A stretch of 64,000 bases of DNA from JAFDZO01 sp044226845 (GTDB lineage Bacteria > Bacteroidota > Ignavibacteria > Tepidaquicellales > Tepidaquicellaceae). Location: the NCBI GenBank assembly GCA_044226845.1, contig JBGAGG010000018.1:1-64000 (forward strand), written 5' to 3'. Below, in pieces: positions 63,911-64,000 of this stretch (positions are counted from its first letter, which is position 1; every line of letters begins with the position of its first letter). The notes under the pieces were generated by a model. That model was not told the DNA's origin. It was given only the letters and a program-made list of their open reading frames with translations, and did no database searches. The translations under genes and the position numbers were made by a program.

Positions 63911-64000
63911 ATGAAAAAAATACATTTTTTCTCCCTATTTTTTTCTGTTAACATTTTTATCTGCACAAGTATTTTTCCACAGCATGGCATTGACCCTCAT
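63911..64000 (+). CDS. Start of a secreted protein (3' truncated by window edge)
   Basis: ATG at 63911 begins an uninterrupted 30-codon frame to the window edge. The sequence is a typical signal peptide (KKIHFFSLFFSVNIFICTSI then FPQHGID). The product cannot be named from this much. Confidence 0.55.
   Translation, partial: MKKIHFFSLFFSVNIFICTSIFPQHGIDPH

Overview
The window is AT-rich chromosomal DNA from a member of the Bacteroidota/Chlorobi group, most likely an Ignavibacteria-like lineage. The clearest sign is several secreted proteins that end in the type IX secretion sorting domain (the QNYPNPFNPST signature, then KLFDINGR, SSGVYFF and a basic tail). A TonB-dependent receptor with a carboxypeptidase-regulatory-like N-terminus, scarce Shine-Dalgarno sequences and tightly packed housekeeping genes fit this. 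I infer the lineage from protein style; no 16S gene is present.

Left chromosomal part (1-24351): a PAP2 phosphatase cut by the window edge, a HIT-like phosphorylase, thymidylate kinase, an S41 protease, PurK, two DUF2007 proteins, a membrane dipeptidase, a TetR regulator with a perfect palindromic operator, a broken TonB receptor, a peptidase E/SnoaL fusion, a nucleotidase, glucose-6-phosphate isomerase, a HEAT-repeat/cyclophilin fusion, an NAD(P)-binding protein, a secreted metalloprotease, two paralogous T9SS cargo proteins and a frameshifted dinB. Two intergenic elements fold into the same three-hairpin cloverleaf although their sequences differ.

Integrated element (24379-63440): a tRNA-Leu(UAA) gene is followed by a tyrosine recombinase, and the last 62 bp of the tRNA region recur exactly 39,000 bp downstream. 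This marks a complete tRNA-integrated genomic island. Inside it, left to right: an orphan Cas4-like/DUF2779 nuclease and a TPR protein; small membrane or secreted proteins; three tandem acidic paralogues followed by a ubiquitin-conjugation-like cassette (Ub-like, E2-like, ThiF/E1-like, JAB protease and an unknown partner); a minus-strand operon of type III-like Res and Mod, two HNH nucleases, two uracil-DNA-glycosylase-superfamily proteins and a broken gene; a divergent PD-(D/E)XK nuclease, a DUF2130 nuclease, a WYL protein and an OLD-type ATPase/TOPRIM nuclease; a T9SS protein; an agmatine-deiminase-like enzyme overlapping a hypoxanthine-DNA-glycosylase-like gene; decayed duplicate ends of the DUF2130 and T9SS genes; and a lipoprotein.

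The right end of the island (55.8-63.3 kb) looks like a plasmid replication module: a long imperfect hairpin, an AT-rich tract, about eight TGCACTGGTCACAAT-type iterons, two winged-helix proteins, several unknown genes with structured leaders, and a 444-residue protein with motifs reminiscent of single-subunit polymerases. I see no relaxase, VirB4, capsid or terminase, so this is best described as an integrated plasmid-like or satellite-like island loaded with nuclease and candidate defence genes.

Right chromosomal part (63441-64000): the original tRNA-Leu terminator, a REP-like hairpin and the start of a secreted protein.
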